From contig NZ_CP012502.1 of assembly GCF_001721685.1 (NCBI RefSeq), positions 1,178,001-1,242,000 of the forward strand: a stretch of 64,000 nt of DNA, in the 5' to 3' direction. The translations under genes were made by a program, and so were the position numbers. Origin of the DNA: Salisediminibacterium beveridgei (GTDB lineage Bacteria > Bacillota > Bacilli > Bacillales > Salisediminibacteriaceae). Of the stretch, positions 57,106 through 64,000 are shown in pieces. Position 1 is the stretch's first letter; each line of letters begins with the position of its first letter. The notes beneath the pieces were generated by a model that saw only the letters and a program-made list of their open reading frames with translations, searched no databases and was not told the DNA's origin.

Positions 57106-57271
57106 ATTTCACAGGTATTTCAGCTGTTTTATTTATATTTTCATACAAGTGTCAGTTTGTGAATTAAATAACACTACACAAACGTTAAAAAACAATAAAC
57201 GATAATAAGAGGAGATTCTTTCGGAATTTGTATAGACAAGATGGAAATCTAATATTTCTTGTCATATGCTA

Positions 57272-57300
57272 TTGAAAGAATCTCTAGTTTTTTCTACAAT
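57272..57300 (+). promoter_or_regulatory. Promoter of lctP
   Basis: TTGAAA (57272-57277), 17-bp spacer, TACAAT (57295-57300). The -35 box lies in the right arm of the outer inverted repeat. Confidence 0.7.
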
Positions 57301-57313
57301 GAAAGCACTTACA
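57300..57313 (+). promoter_or_regulatory. cre-like site at the lctP start point
   Basis: TGAAAGCACTTACA differs at one informative base from the CcpA operator consensus TGWAANCGNTNWCA and covers the expected transcription start, a repressing position. Confidence 0.55.
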
Positions 57314-57318
57314 TAAGG

Positions 57319-57329
57319 TCATCTGATGA
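57319..57329. promoter_or_regulatory. LutR-type operator upstream of lctP
   Basis: TCATC-T-GATGA matches the TCATC-N-GATGA box bound by the GntR-family regulator LutR in B. subtilis. The same box occurs upstream of lutA. Confidence 0.65.
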
Positions 57330-57418
57330 CTGCTGCAGCAGAACGACGAGATGAGCTTAGGTAAACCAAATGGAGAGTTTGTCAAACCAAAGAATTAAAT
57401 CAAACGGGGGGATGTTGA

Positions 57419-59005
57419 GTGTTATTTTTAACAGCGATTAGTGCCATTTTATTTCCGTTCATTTTTCTTGTACTATTTCGTATGCCGGCAAAAAAAGGGA
57501 TGCTGTTTAGTGCAATCATCTTTATTTTACTGGCGTTTCTGGTATGGGGGATGGATCTTCATACACTGAGTGCATCGATTTTGGAAGGTTTTCACAGAGC
57601 GGTGACAATTCTGTTTATTCTATTGGGAGCGATTGTTCTCCTGAATACGCTTAGGCAAACAGGTGCCGTTGAACGAATTAACGAAGGTTTCAGAAACATT
57701 TCACCGGATATGCGTGTACAGGTAGTCATTGTTGCATTCCTGTTCGGGAGTCTGATCGAAGGTGCTGCCGGATTTGGTACACCAGCAGCTGTCACAGGGC
57801 CTTTGATGGTTGCACTCGGTTTCACACCACTAGCGGCTGCGACTACGGCATTGATTGCCGATAGTACATCAGTATCTTTTGGAGCAGTTGGTACACCGGT
57901 TATTGTCGGCTTAAGTAACATAGAAGGTGCCGGGGCAGAGATGTTCCAGGAGGTAGCCATCCGCATCACGATGATGGATCTTCTTGTCGGTACACTCGTA
58001 CCTTTCGCCCTAGTTGTGGTATTGACCGTTGCATTCGGTAAAAAGCGTGGCATGTCGTCTATCTTCTCCATGTTGCCTTGGTCTTTGCTCGTCGGGTTTA
58101 CGTACACCATTTCGGCATTTGTTTACGCTTACTTGTTCGGACCGGAATTCGTTGCCATTCTGGCTTCAATGACGGCACTGGCTGTTGCAACAGTCACAGC
58201 GAAGAAGAAAATTTTGCTTCCAAAAGAAGTTTGGCAAGATGCGCTTCAGGATGACTTTGTTGTGCCGGACACGAAATCTGAAATGAGTCTCTTATCAGCA
58301 TGGAGCCCGTACATGATTGTTGTCGTATTGCTCTTGTTGACGCGAATTGTTGAACCGATTCAAAACTTTACGCAAACAGCGATTGATTTCGGGTGGAATG
58401 ACATTTTAGGTGTTGAGGGCGTTTCGTCAGCGTGGCAAGTGCTCTATTCACCTGGTGCTGTACTCTTATTGGCTGCCTTCATTTCTGTTTTCACCCAGAA
58501 GAAGAAACTGTCTAACTTTGTAACAGCAACGAAGCAGTCCTTGGGGACCATTCAAGGAGCGGCGTTGGCGCTCTTACCGACACTGGCCCTGGTACAGGTA
58601 TTTACGAACTCAGGAATGAATGCCCAAGATCTAGTTTCCATGCCGCAGCACATTGCAACGGTAATGGCAGGATCGCTCGGCGGAATGTGGCTTTTTGTTG
58701 CACCGTACCTCGGGTTACTCGGTTCCTTTATTACAGGAAGTGCTACCGTATCCACCTTGACGTTTGCACCGATCCAATACAGTGCAGCATTGGATACAGG
58801 CCTTAATGTGAATCTGATCTTGGGTCAACAAATCGCAGGTGCAGCAGCCGGGAACATGATTTGTGTTCATAACGTTGTTGCCGCCGCTGCTGTTGTAGGA
58901 ATGGTTGGTAAAGAAGGCGACATCATCCGGAAGACGTTGATTCCAGCACTTCTGTACGGACTGTTTCTTGGTATCGCAGGAACCATCGTATTGCTGATTA
59001 TCTGA
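57419..59005 (+). CDS. lctP: L-lactate permease
   Basis: A 528-residue LctP/LldP family transporter importing lactate (and glycolate) with protons. About 12-13 hydrophobic helices are visible. Family blocks are FLFGSLIEGAAGFGTPAAVT near 102 and a Ser- and Thr-rich segment (SFGAVGTPVIVGLSN) near 153; GQQIAGAAAGNMICVHNVVA near 475 is the C-terminal signature. The start is GTG 57419 with GGGGGGAT before it. It is followed by a terminator, then lutABC. Confidence 0.95.
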   Translation: MLFLTAISAILFPFIFLVLFRMPAKKGMLFSAIIFILLAFLVWGMDLHTLSASILEGFHRAVTILFILLGAIVLLNTLRQTGAVERINEGFRNISPDMRVQVVIVAFLFGSLIEGAAGFGTPAAVTGPLMVALGFTPLAAATTALIADSTSVSFGAVGTPVIVGLSNIEGAGAEMFQEVAIRITMMDLLVGTLVPFALVVVLTVAFGKKRGMSSIFSMLPWSLLVGFTYTISAFVYAYLFGPEFVAILASMTALAVATVTAKKKILLPKEVWQDALQDDFVVPDTKSEMSLLSAWSPYMIVVVLLLLTRIVEPIQNFTQTAIDFGWNDILGVEGVSSAWQVLYSPGAVLLLAAFISVFTQKKKLSNFVTATKQSLGTIQGAALALLPTLALVQVFTNSGMNAQDLVSMPQHIATVMAGSLGGMWLFVAPYLGLLGSFITGSATVSTLTFAPIQYSAALDTGLNVNLILGQQIAGAAAGNMICVHNVVAAAAVVGMVGKEGDIIRKTLIPALLYGLFLGIAGTIVLLII

Positions 59006-59022
59006 TCGAAGGTGTTAAAAAC

Positions 59023-59055
59023 AGGGCAAACGTTCAACGTTTGCCCTTCTTTTTA
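59023..59055 (+). terminator. Terminator of lctP
   Basis: AGGGCAAACG (59023-59032) pairs with CGTTTGCCCT (59038-59047), then TCTTTTT. Confidence 0.9.
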
Positions 59056-59076
59056 AACACAGAATGATAGAAAGTC

Positions 59077-59105
59077 TTTACATGTAAAAACGCTTTCAGT
59101 ACAAT
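59077..59105 (+). promoter_or_regulatory. Promoter of lutABC with overlapping cre-like site
   Basis: TTTACA (59077-59082), 17-bp spacer, TACAAT (59100-59105). The spacer holds TAAAAACGCTTTCA (59085-59098), the complement of which fits the cre consensus with one mismatch, so CcpA would block polymerase. Confidence 0.7.
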
Positions 59106-59143
59106 GAATTTGATCAAAAAATTTTTTACGTCAACTCATCCGG

Positions 59144-59154
59144 TCATCAGATGA
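59144..59154. promoter_or_regulatory. LutR-type operator upstream of lutA
   Basis: TCATC-A-GATGA (59144-59154) matches the LutR box and lies about 40 bp after the -10. A wider palindrome, ACTCATC (59134-59140) with GATGAGT (59150-59156), surrounds it. Confidence 0.65.
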
Positions 59155-59182
59155 GTGCAAAAAAGCGCGGGGAGGCATATAT

Positions 59183-59905
59183 ATGAAGGTGTCATTATTT
59201 TTAACCTGTTTGGCAGATGTTGTTTACCCTTCTTCTGTTGGACAAAGCTCGGTTGAAGTTCTTGAGAGACTCGGTTGTGAAGTGGATTTTCCAAAGCAGC
59301 AAACCTGTTGCGGACAGCCTGCATTCAACAGTGGTTTTCACAGGGAGTCAAGGGATGTTGCGAAACATATGATTAAAGTATTCGAGAATGCCGAATACGT
59401 CGTTTCACCATCTGGTTCCTGTACAGCCATGTTTCACGAATATCCAAAGCTCTTCGAAGAGGATGCCGAGTGGCTGGAAAAAGCAGAAGCATTGAAAGCG
59501 AAATCGTATGAATTAACCCAGTTTATTGTCGATGTTCTGAAGGTGGAAGACGTCGGAGCATCGTTTGATGCCAGTGTCACTTATCACACGTCGTGCCATA
59601 TGACCAGACTCCTTGGGGTGAAAGATGCGCCGATGAAACTGTTGAACAATGTGAAAGGGTTGAAATTCACTGAGCTGCCGAATAAGGAGAATTGCTGCGG
59701 TTTTGGTGGGACATTCAGTGTGAAAATGGTACCGATCTCTGAACAAATGGTCAATGAGAAAGTCGAACACATTCATGAAACCGGTGCGAACGTTCTTATC
59801 GGAGCGGATCTTGGCTGTTTGATGAATATTGGTGGACGACTTGATCGGCATGGTAAACCGGTGAAGATGATGCACATTGCTGAAGTACTTAATTCGCAAG
59901 CATAA
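59183..59905 (+). CDS. lutA: Lactate utilization protein LutA (Fe-S oxidoreductase subunit)
   Basis: A 240-residue subunit of the LutABC L-lactate oxidase. Two CCG-type cysteine domains are visible: [15 protein letters not shown] near 40 and [14 protein letters not shown] near 172, each with an upstream Cys partner ([18 protein letters not shown]). GGGGAGG precedes the ATG. First gene of lutABC. Confidence 0.95.
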   Translation: MKVSLFLTCLADVVYPSSVGQSSVEVLERLGCEVDFPKQQTCCGQPAFNSGFHRESRDVAKHMIKVFENAEYVVSPSGSCTAMFHEYPKLFEEDAEWLEKAEALKAKSYELTQFIVDVLKVEDVGASFDASVTYHTSCHMTRLLGVKDAPMKLLNNVKGLKFTELPNKENCCGFGGTFSVKMVPISEQMVNEKVEHIHETGANVLIGADLGCLMNIGGRLDRHGKPVKMMHIAEVLNSQA

Positions 59906-59918
59906 GGGGTGTTATTAA

Positions 59919-61355
59919 ATGAGTGGAGTTAAAACGAGTGATGATAAATTTTTTCAGCGCGTAGACAAGGGAATCAACAATGCATTTATGCGCAAAGCCG
60001 TTGTAGAAGCTCAAACGCGTCTGCAAGGTCGTAAATCCGGGATTCAAGAAGAAATGGGGAATTGGGAAGATTGGCGTGATACAGCTTCGGAAATGCGTGA
60101 GCATGTGCTTGAGAACCTGGACTATTACCTGGATCAATTTGCTGAAAATGTGGCAAGACAAGGCGGTCATGTTTTCTTTGCAGATACAGCAGACGACGCG
60201 AATGAATACGTGAAATCCATCGTGAAATCCAAAAATGCAAAAAACGTAATCAAAGCGAAATCCATGATGACAGAAGAGATCGGTTTAAACGAAGCCCTTG
60301 AGGGTGCAGGAGCAAAAGTAGTGGAATCCGATCTTGCCGAATGGATTCTGCAGCTTGACGACAGTGACGCACCGTCTCACATCGTTGTGCCTGCTCTTCA
60401 TAAAAATAAAGAGCAGATCCGGGATATTTTCAAGGAAAAAAGACAATATGATAAAACGTCCGATCCCAATGAAATGGCCCTTTTCGCCAGGGAACAATTG
60501 AGAAAAGATTTTCTTGAAGCGGAAGTGGGTATTACAGGGAATAATTTTGGAGTGGCAGAATCCGGCACCATGTCACTTGTTACAAATGAAGGCAATGCGA
60601 GGCTTGCAACCACCCTGCCGAAAACGCAGATCACCATCATGGGAATGGAACGGGTCGTACCAACATGGAAGGAATTGGATGTTCTCGTTACGATGCTTTG
60701 CCGAAGTGCTGTTGGTCAAAAATTGACCAGCTATGTGACCGGTTTAACCGGTGCCCGTGAAGACGGCGATGCAGACGGTCCTGAAGAGTTCCACGTTGTG
60801 ATTGTCGATAACGGACGATCTAAAATCCTTGGCACAAAGTATCAGTCCGTTCTTCAATGTATCCGCTGTGCAGCCTGTATCAACGTATGTCCGGTTTATC
60901 GCCATGTGGGCGGGCAATCTTACGGATCGATTTATCCAGGCCCGATCGGTGCGGTTCTGACACCGCTCCTGGAAGGCTATGATGACTATAAAGAATTGCC
61001 ATATGCGTCCTCGCTCTGTGCAGCATGTACGGATGCCTGTCCGGTGAAAATCCCGCTGCATGAACTGTTGATTGAACACCGGAAAGATATTGTTGAGAAG
61101 ACAGGGAAAGTCGGTATGGCGGAAAGAATGGCAATGAAAGGCTTTGCCTTTGCTGCAAGCCATCCAAACATGTACAGTATGGGAACAAAAGCAGCGCCGT
61201 CATACATCAGCAGAATTGCCAAGAGCGAATCGGATGGCGAAGGTAAAGGAATGGGACCTGTTAAACTGTGGACGAACATTCGTGATCTGCCTGATTCCCG
61301 CGGAGATACGTTCAGAAAATGGTTTAATTCCCGTGAGAAAGGAGATCGATCATAA
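59919..61355 (+). CDS. lutB: Lactate utilization protein LutB (Fe-S subunit)
   Basis: A 478-residue subunit. The N-terminal part is an LUD-type domain ([20 protein letters not shown] near 205). Two 4Fe-4S clusters follow in [20 protein letters not shown] near 312 and [18 protein letters not shown] near 367. It oxidises lactate to pyruvate together with LutA and LutC. It follows lutA by 13 bp and touches lutC in TAATG. Confidence 0.95.
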   Translation: MSGVKTSDDKFFQRVDKGINNAFMRKAVVEAQTRLQGRKSGIQEEMGNWEDWRDTASEMREHVLENLDYYLDQFAENVARQGGHVFFADTADDANEYVKSIVKSKNAKNVIKAKSMMTEEIGLNEALEGAGAKVVESDLAEWILQLDDSDAPSHIVVPALHKNKEQIRDIFKEKRQYDKTSDPNEMALFAREQLRKDFLEAEVGITGNNFGVAESGTMSLVTNEGNARLATTLPKTQITIMGMERVVPTWKELDVLVTMLCRSAVGQKLTSYVTGLTGAREDGDADGPEEFHVVIVDNGRSKILGTKYQSVLQCIRCAACINVCPVYRHVGGQSYGSIYPGPIGAVLTPLLEGYDDYKELPYASSLCAACTDACPVKIPLHELLIEHRKDIVEKTGKVGMAERMAMKGFAFAASHPNMYSMGTKAAPSYISRIAKSESDGEGKGMGPVKLWTNIRDLPDSRGDTFRKWFNSREKGDRS

Positions 61356-62074
61356 TGGCACAAGGAACTATTCAAGGTAAGGATCGATTTTTAAATAATA
61401 TTGCGAATGCACTTGGCCGAAAAAGAATAACGGAGCCGGTAATAATCCCTGAATGGTCAAAGGAACCCCATCGTGAAGTGTTTAAAGGGTTGGATCAAAA
61501 CGAACTTCTCGATCAATTTATCATTCAAAGTGATAAAATTCATACAAGTGTTGTCGTGACGAAATTTGATGATTTAAATCAATCGTTTGGTGAAGTTGTT
61601 GAGCAAATGGGTAAGGATTCCATTGTTTATTCAAAAGACAGCCGTTTTGAAGAGTTTGGACTCACCACTTATCTTGATCAGGAGAAAAGTGCAGGGACAG
61701 ACGTCTTTGAATGGGATTCAACGAACCCGAAGAAGAGTATCGTGAAGGCTGAAAAAGCCAATATTGGTGTCACGTTCAGCGATGTCACCTTGGCTGAATC
61801 CGGTACGGTTGTTTTATTCAGCGATAACGGAAAAGGCAGATCCGTCAGCTTATTACCGCAGCGCTATATCGCAATTGTCCCGAAAAGTACACTCGTGCCA
61901 AGGATGACCCAGGCATCAGACCGGATTTCCGAAATGGCGAAGGAAAACGGCCGTATGCCATCGTGCATCAATTTTATTTCCGGACCGAGTAACTCAGCAG
62001 ATATCGAACTTCGTCTCGTTGTAGGGGTTCATGGCCCTGTTCAGGCGACCTATATCGTGATTGATGACAAATAA
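61355..62074 (+). CDS. lutC: Lactate utilization protein LutC
   Basis: A 239-residue LUD-domain protein. NIGVTFSDVTLAESGTVVLF near 136 and LLPQRYIAIVPKSTLVPRM near 165 are the family core, followed by NFISGPSNSADIELRLVVGV and HGPVQATYIVIDD. AAAGGAG precedes the ATG, which shares its A with the lutB stop. Confidence 0.94.
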   Translation: MAQGTIQGKDRFLNNIANALGRKRITEPVIIPEWSKEPHREVFKGLDQNELLDQFIIQSDKIHTSVVVTKFDDLNQSFGEVVEQMGKDSIVYSKDSRFEEFGLTTYLDQEKSAGTDVFEWDSTNPKKSIVKAEKANIGVTFSDVTLAESGTVVLFSDNGKGRSVSLLPQRYIAIVPKSTLVPRMTQASDRISEMAKENGRMPSCINFISGPSNSADIELRLVVGVHGPVQATYIVIDDK

Positions 62075-62104
62075 ACAGTTCGTTCATTTTTGAACGCACC
62101 AAGA

Positions 62105-62155
62105 TAAAAAACAGACCCTCATTTCTGTGATGTAATCACCTTGATGAGGGTCTGT
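62105..62155 (-). terminator. Terminator between lutC and rarA
   Basis: ACAGACCCTCAT (62111-62122) pairs perfectly with ATGAGGGTCTGT (62144-62155). On the minus strand five Ts follow closely, so it serves rarA best; it may also stop lutABC transcripts. Confidence 0.8.
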
Positions 62156-62159
62156 TCTG

Positions 62160-63503
62160 TCACGGCTTCCTGTTTCGGGCATCATTTTGACGGTCTTTGA
62201 AGTAGTCCAGCCGTTTTTGAACGGTTTTTTCATAGCCGTTTGCTGAAGGGGTGAAGAATTGCCTTCCCTTCAGTTGATCCGGTAAATACTGTTGAACGAC
62301 ATAGTGGTGTTCATAATGGTGAGGATAAAGATAACCATCCCCATGCCCAAGTTTTGATGCACCCTTATAATGTGCATCGCGAAGGTGAACGGGCACTTCC
62401 CCAGGTCTTTCATTCTTGACCGTGTTCAGAGCACTGTCGATGCCGGTGATGACAGCGTTACTTTTCGGAGCCGTAGCCAAATACAGAGCCGCCTCAGCCA
62501 ATGGAATCCGTGCTTCGGGCATACCGAGGAATTCCACGGCATCAAATGCTGCCTGAGCGATCAACAGCGCATTCGGATCAGCCAGGCCTACGTCTTCGGC
62601 GGCATGTACATAAATGCGCCTTGCAATAAAACGGGGGTCTTCTCCGGCATAGATCATCTTAGCCAGCCAATAGAGAACTGCGTCAGGGTCAGAACCGCGA
62701 ATGCTTTTTATAAATGCAGAGATTGTATCGTAATGATTATCGCCGCTTTTATCATAACGGATCATACGCTGCTGGATCGATGCCTCTGCTGTCTCTAAAT
62801 CAATGCGGATGACATCGTCTTCATCTGCATCGGTTGTCAGTACAGCCAGTTCAAGGGCATTGAGAGCTGTTCTGGCGTCACCTGATGCGATGTGAATCAA
62901 ATGTGCCATGGCGTTTTCAGCGATCTCTACGCTGTATTCACCGAAGCCGCGTTCCTCGTCTTGAAGTGCGTGATCCATCACCGCTCTCATTTCCTGATCA
63001 TCGAGCAGTTCGAGTCTGAACAGCCGTGAACGTGAAATCAAGGCGGGATTGACTTCGAACATCGGGTTTTCGGTTGTGGCTCCGATCAGAATCACCGTTC
63101 CGTCTTCCACGTGCGGTAATAGTGCATCCTGCTGGCCTTTATTAAACCGATGGATCTCGTCGATGAACAGAACGGTTCGTTTATGGTCGTAGTCCAGCCT
63201 GCTTTTTGCCTGACTGACCATGTCACGGATGTCTTTAATACCGGCTGTTACGGCATTTAACTGCTCAAAAACAGCCGCAGTTGTATTGGCAATGACTTTG
63301 GCCAGTGTCGTTTTTCCGGTGCCTGGTGGTCCATGAAAAATCATCGGTGACAGACGGTCTGCTTCGATGGCTCTTCGAAGCAGTGTCCCTTCGCCTATGA
63401 TGTGAGCCTGGCCGAAGATTTCATCCAACGTACGCGGGCGCATTCTTGCAGCCAAGGGGCCTTTCGGTCTATCCTGATCCGGAGTGGAAGAGAAGAGATC
63501 CAT
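62160..63503 (-). CDS. rarA: Replication-associated recombination protein RarA
   Basis: A 447-residue AAA+ ATPase (MgsA/YrvN) acting at stalled replication forks. Walker A is [17 protein letters not shown] near 42, Walker [17 protein letters not shown] near 95, sensor 1 LIGATTENP near 119. The C-terminal tetramerisation region contains [23 protein letters not shown] 63503 follows AAAGGAG; an upstream in-frame start adds 11 residues without a site. Confidence 0.94.
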   Translation of the reverse strand: MDLFSSTPDQDRPKGPLAARMRPRTLDEIFGQAHIIGEGTLLRRAIEADRLSPMIFHGPPGTGKTTLAKVIANTTAAVFEQLNAVTAGIKDIRDMVSQAKSRLDYDHKRTVLFIDEIHRFNKGQQDALLPHVEDGTVILIGATTENPMFEVNPALISRSRLFRLELLDDQEMRAVMDHALQDEERGFGEYSVEIAENAMAHLIHIASGDARTALNALELAVLTTDADEDDVIRIDLETAEASIQQRMIRYDKSGDNHYDTISAFIKSIRGSDPDAVLYWLAKMIYAGEDPRFIARRIYVHAAEDVGLADPNALLIAQAAFDAVEFLGMPEARIPLAEAALYLATAPKSNAVITGIDSALNTVKNERPGEVPVHLRDAHYKGASKLGHGDGYLYPHHYEHHYVVQQYLPDQLKGRQFFTPSANGYEKTVQKRLDYFKDRQNDARNRKP

Positions 63504-63618
63504 ATGATCTGCTCCTTTCATAAATAAATGCGTCATTTTCAGTCTGTATCCATTGCATTTTCCCCCAGCGCAGGCTAAAATGCAAGAAGTTTGGCGAATT
63601 TAAGCTTTGGTTGATTTG

Positions 63619-63627
63619 TGCTATAAT
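63619..63627 (+). promoter_or_regulatory. Extended -10 promoter of the last gene
   Basis: TGC followed by a perfect TATAAT (63622-63627) about 37 bp before the ATG; the -35 region is weak. Confidence 0.5.
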
Positions 63628-63663
63628 GTGATAAGCAATTGTAAATAGAGAGCTGGTGACACG

Positions 63664-64000
63664 ATGTGGTTTCGATGGACCGTTTTTACGGTTGGATTAA
63701 TGGTCATGAGTCTGGGTATAGCCCTCATGATCCGGGCTGAGTTAGGGAGTGCACCATGGGATGTGCTGCATGTAGGGCTGTTTTTGAACTTCGGATTAAC
63801 TGTCGGTACATGGACGATCCTGATGGGATTTCTTTTGTTGCTTTTGTCTGCACTGATTACAAAACAACTCCCTAAATTGGGGGCTTATGCGAATATGCTG
63901 GTCGTCGGGTTGTTTGTGGATATGTTTCTCTTTTTAATCCCGGCCCCGGAACTTTTGGTGTTTCAACTGCTGTTTTTATTTTTTGGTATCGGAATCATGG
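63664..64000 (+). CDS. YczE/YitT-like membrane protein, partial (C-terminus beyond window)
   Basis: The first 112 residues of a polytopic membrane protein. The start MWFRWTVFTVGLMVMSLGIA followed by LMIRAELGSAPWDVLHVGL is the characteristic opening of the YczE/YyaS/YitT group; three or four helices are visible before the window ends. Function unknown. The ribosome-binding site is weak (AGCTGGTGA). In B. subtilis the gene beyond rarA is cymR, so the context differs. Confidence 0.8.
   Translation, partial: MWFRWTVFTVGLMVMSLGIALMIRAELGSAPWDVLHVGLFLNFGLTVGTWTILMGFLLLLLSALITKQLPKLGAYANMLVVGLFVDMFLFLIPAPELLVFQLLFLFFGIGIM

Larger units (their letters stand above)
57106..57418. promoter_or_regulatory. 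Control region between tcdA and lctP
   Basis: A 313-bp gap with several overlapping signals. A half-conserved Rex-like site is at 57157-57174. Nested inverted repeats are GAGATTCTTTC/GAAAGAATCTC (57212-57222, 57274-57284) around GACAAGA/TCTTGTC (57235-57241, 57257-57263). A promoter TTGAAA-N17-TACAAT (57272-57300), a cre-like site and a LutR-type box follow. About 85 bp of leader separate these from lctP. Confidence 0.6.

Noticed and set aside
57592..58110. Minus-strand frame of 172 codons over lctP
   Set aside because: Antisense of repetitive Gly-, Ala- and Val-coding DNA in a membrane protein.

Overview
The window is a gene-dense piece of a low-GC Gram-positive chromosome from the family Bacillaceae. 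Gene content, order and sequence recall the Bacillus subtilis yhe/yha/ecs/hem region and the spo0B-obg / ruv / secDF / relA / hisS region. Proteins such as ScoC, EcsA, CssR, YhaM and HemE resemble their B. subtilis counterparts nearly end to end. Many proteins are rich in Asp/Glu and a DUF368 lipid-carrier transporter is present, which hints at a salt- or alkali-adapted relative (Salisediminibacterium- or Alkalicoccus-like). That placement is an inference from memory; no search was run.

Layout. 1-4.4 kb: a bd-type menaquinol oxidase operon (cydA and the start-proximal part of cydB, cut by the window edge), a divergent LuxR-type regulator with a degenerate receiver, an NAD(P)-binding protein and a CcdA-like membrane protein. 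4.4-6.6 kb: an orphan MsmX/UgpC-type sugar ABC ATPase and a PucR/CdaR-like regulator. 6.6-27.7 kb: yheE, yheB, yheA, a thioesterase, yhzD, the SbcCD-like pair yhaO-yhaN, the secretion-stress two-component system cssRS, yhaM, a YpmS-like protein, a DUF3267 protein, scoC, serC, hit, ecsAB, an IS1182-family insertion sequence lying where ecsC would be expected, yhaA and ccdA. 27.9-33.6 kb: pbpF and the late haem genes hemE-hemH-hemY. 33.7-34.6 kb: an unusual ureohydrolase at an apparent synteny break.

34.7-63.5 kb: spo0B-obg-pheB-pheA, ruvAB-(DUF2905)-queA-tgt-yajC, a DUF368 transporter, comN, separate secD and secF, recJ, apt, relA (its ACT domain is out of frame), dtd, a T-box leader followed by hisS-aspS, a probable 6S RNA, tcdA, a lactate permease, the lutABC lactate-oxidation operon and rarA. 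A YczE/YitT-like membrane protein is cut by the right edge.

Functional themes. Secretion and envelope homeostasis is served by EcsAB, CssRS, SecDF, YajC, PbpF and DUF368. Haem supply and respiration are served by HemEHY, CcdA, CydAB and LutABC. Recombination and stress functions are served by YhaON, RuvAB, RecJ, RarA and RelA. The lctP and lut promoters share TCATC-N-GATGA palindromes, which match the LutR operator, and cre-like sites; this suggests joint control by lactate and carbon source.

The most noteworthy observations are the A8-tract frameshift that separates the ACT domain from RelA, nested inverted repeats at the lctP promoter, an operator-like palindrome over a consensus promoter inside the comN-secD junction, an IS whose transposase ribosome-binding site can be sequestered in a hairpin, and a ureohydrolase with Cys in place of a metal-binding Asp. 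No CRISPR array, prophage, tRNA or rRNA gene was seen, and no clearly novel multi-gene system could be identified.
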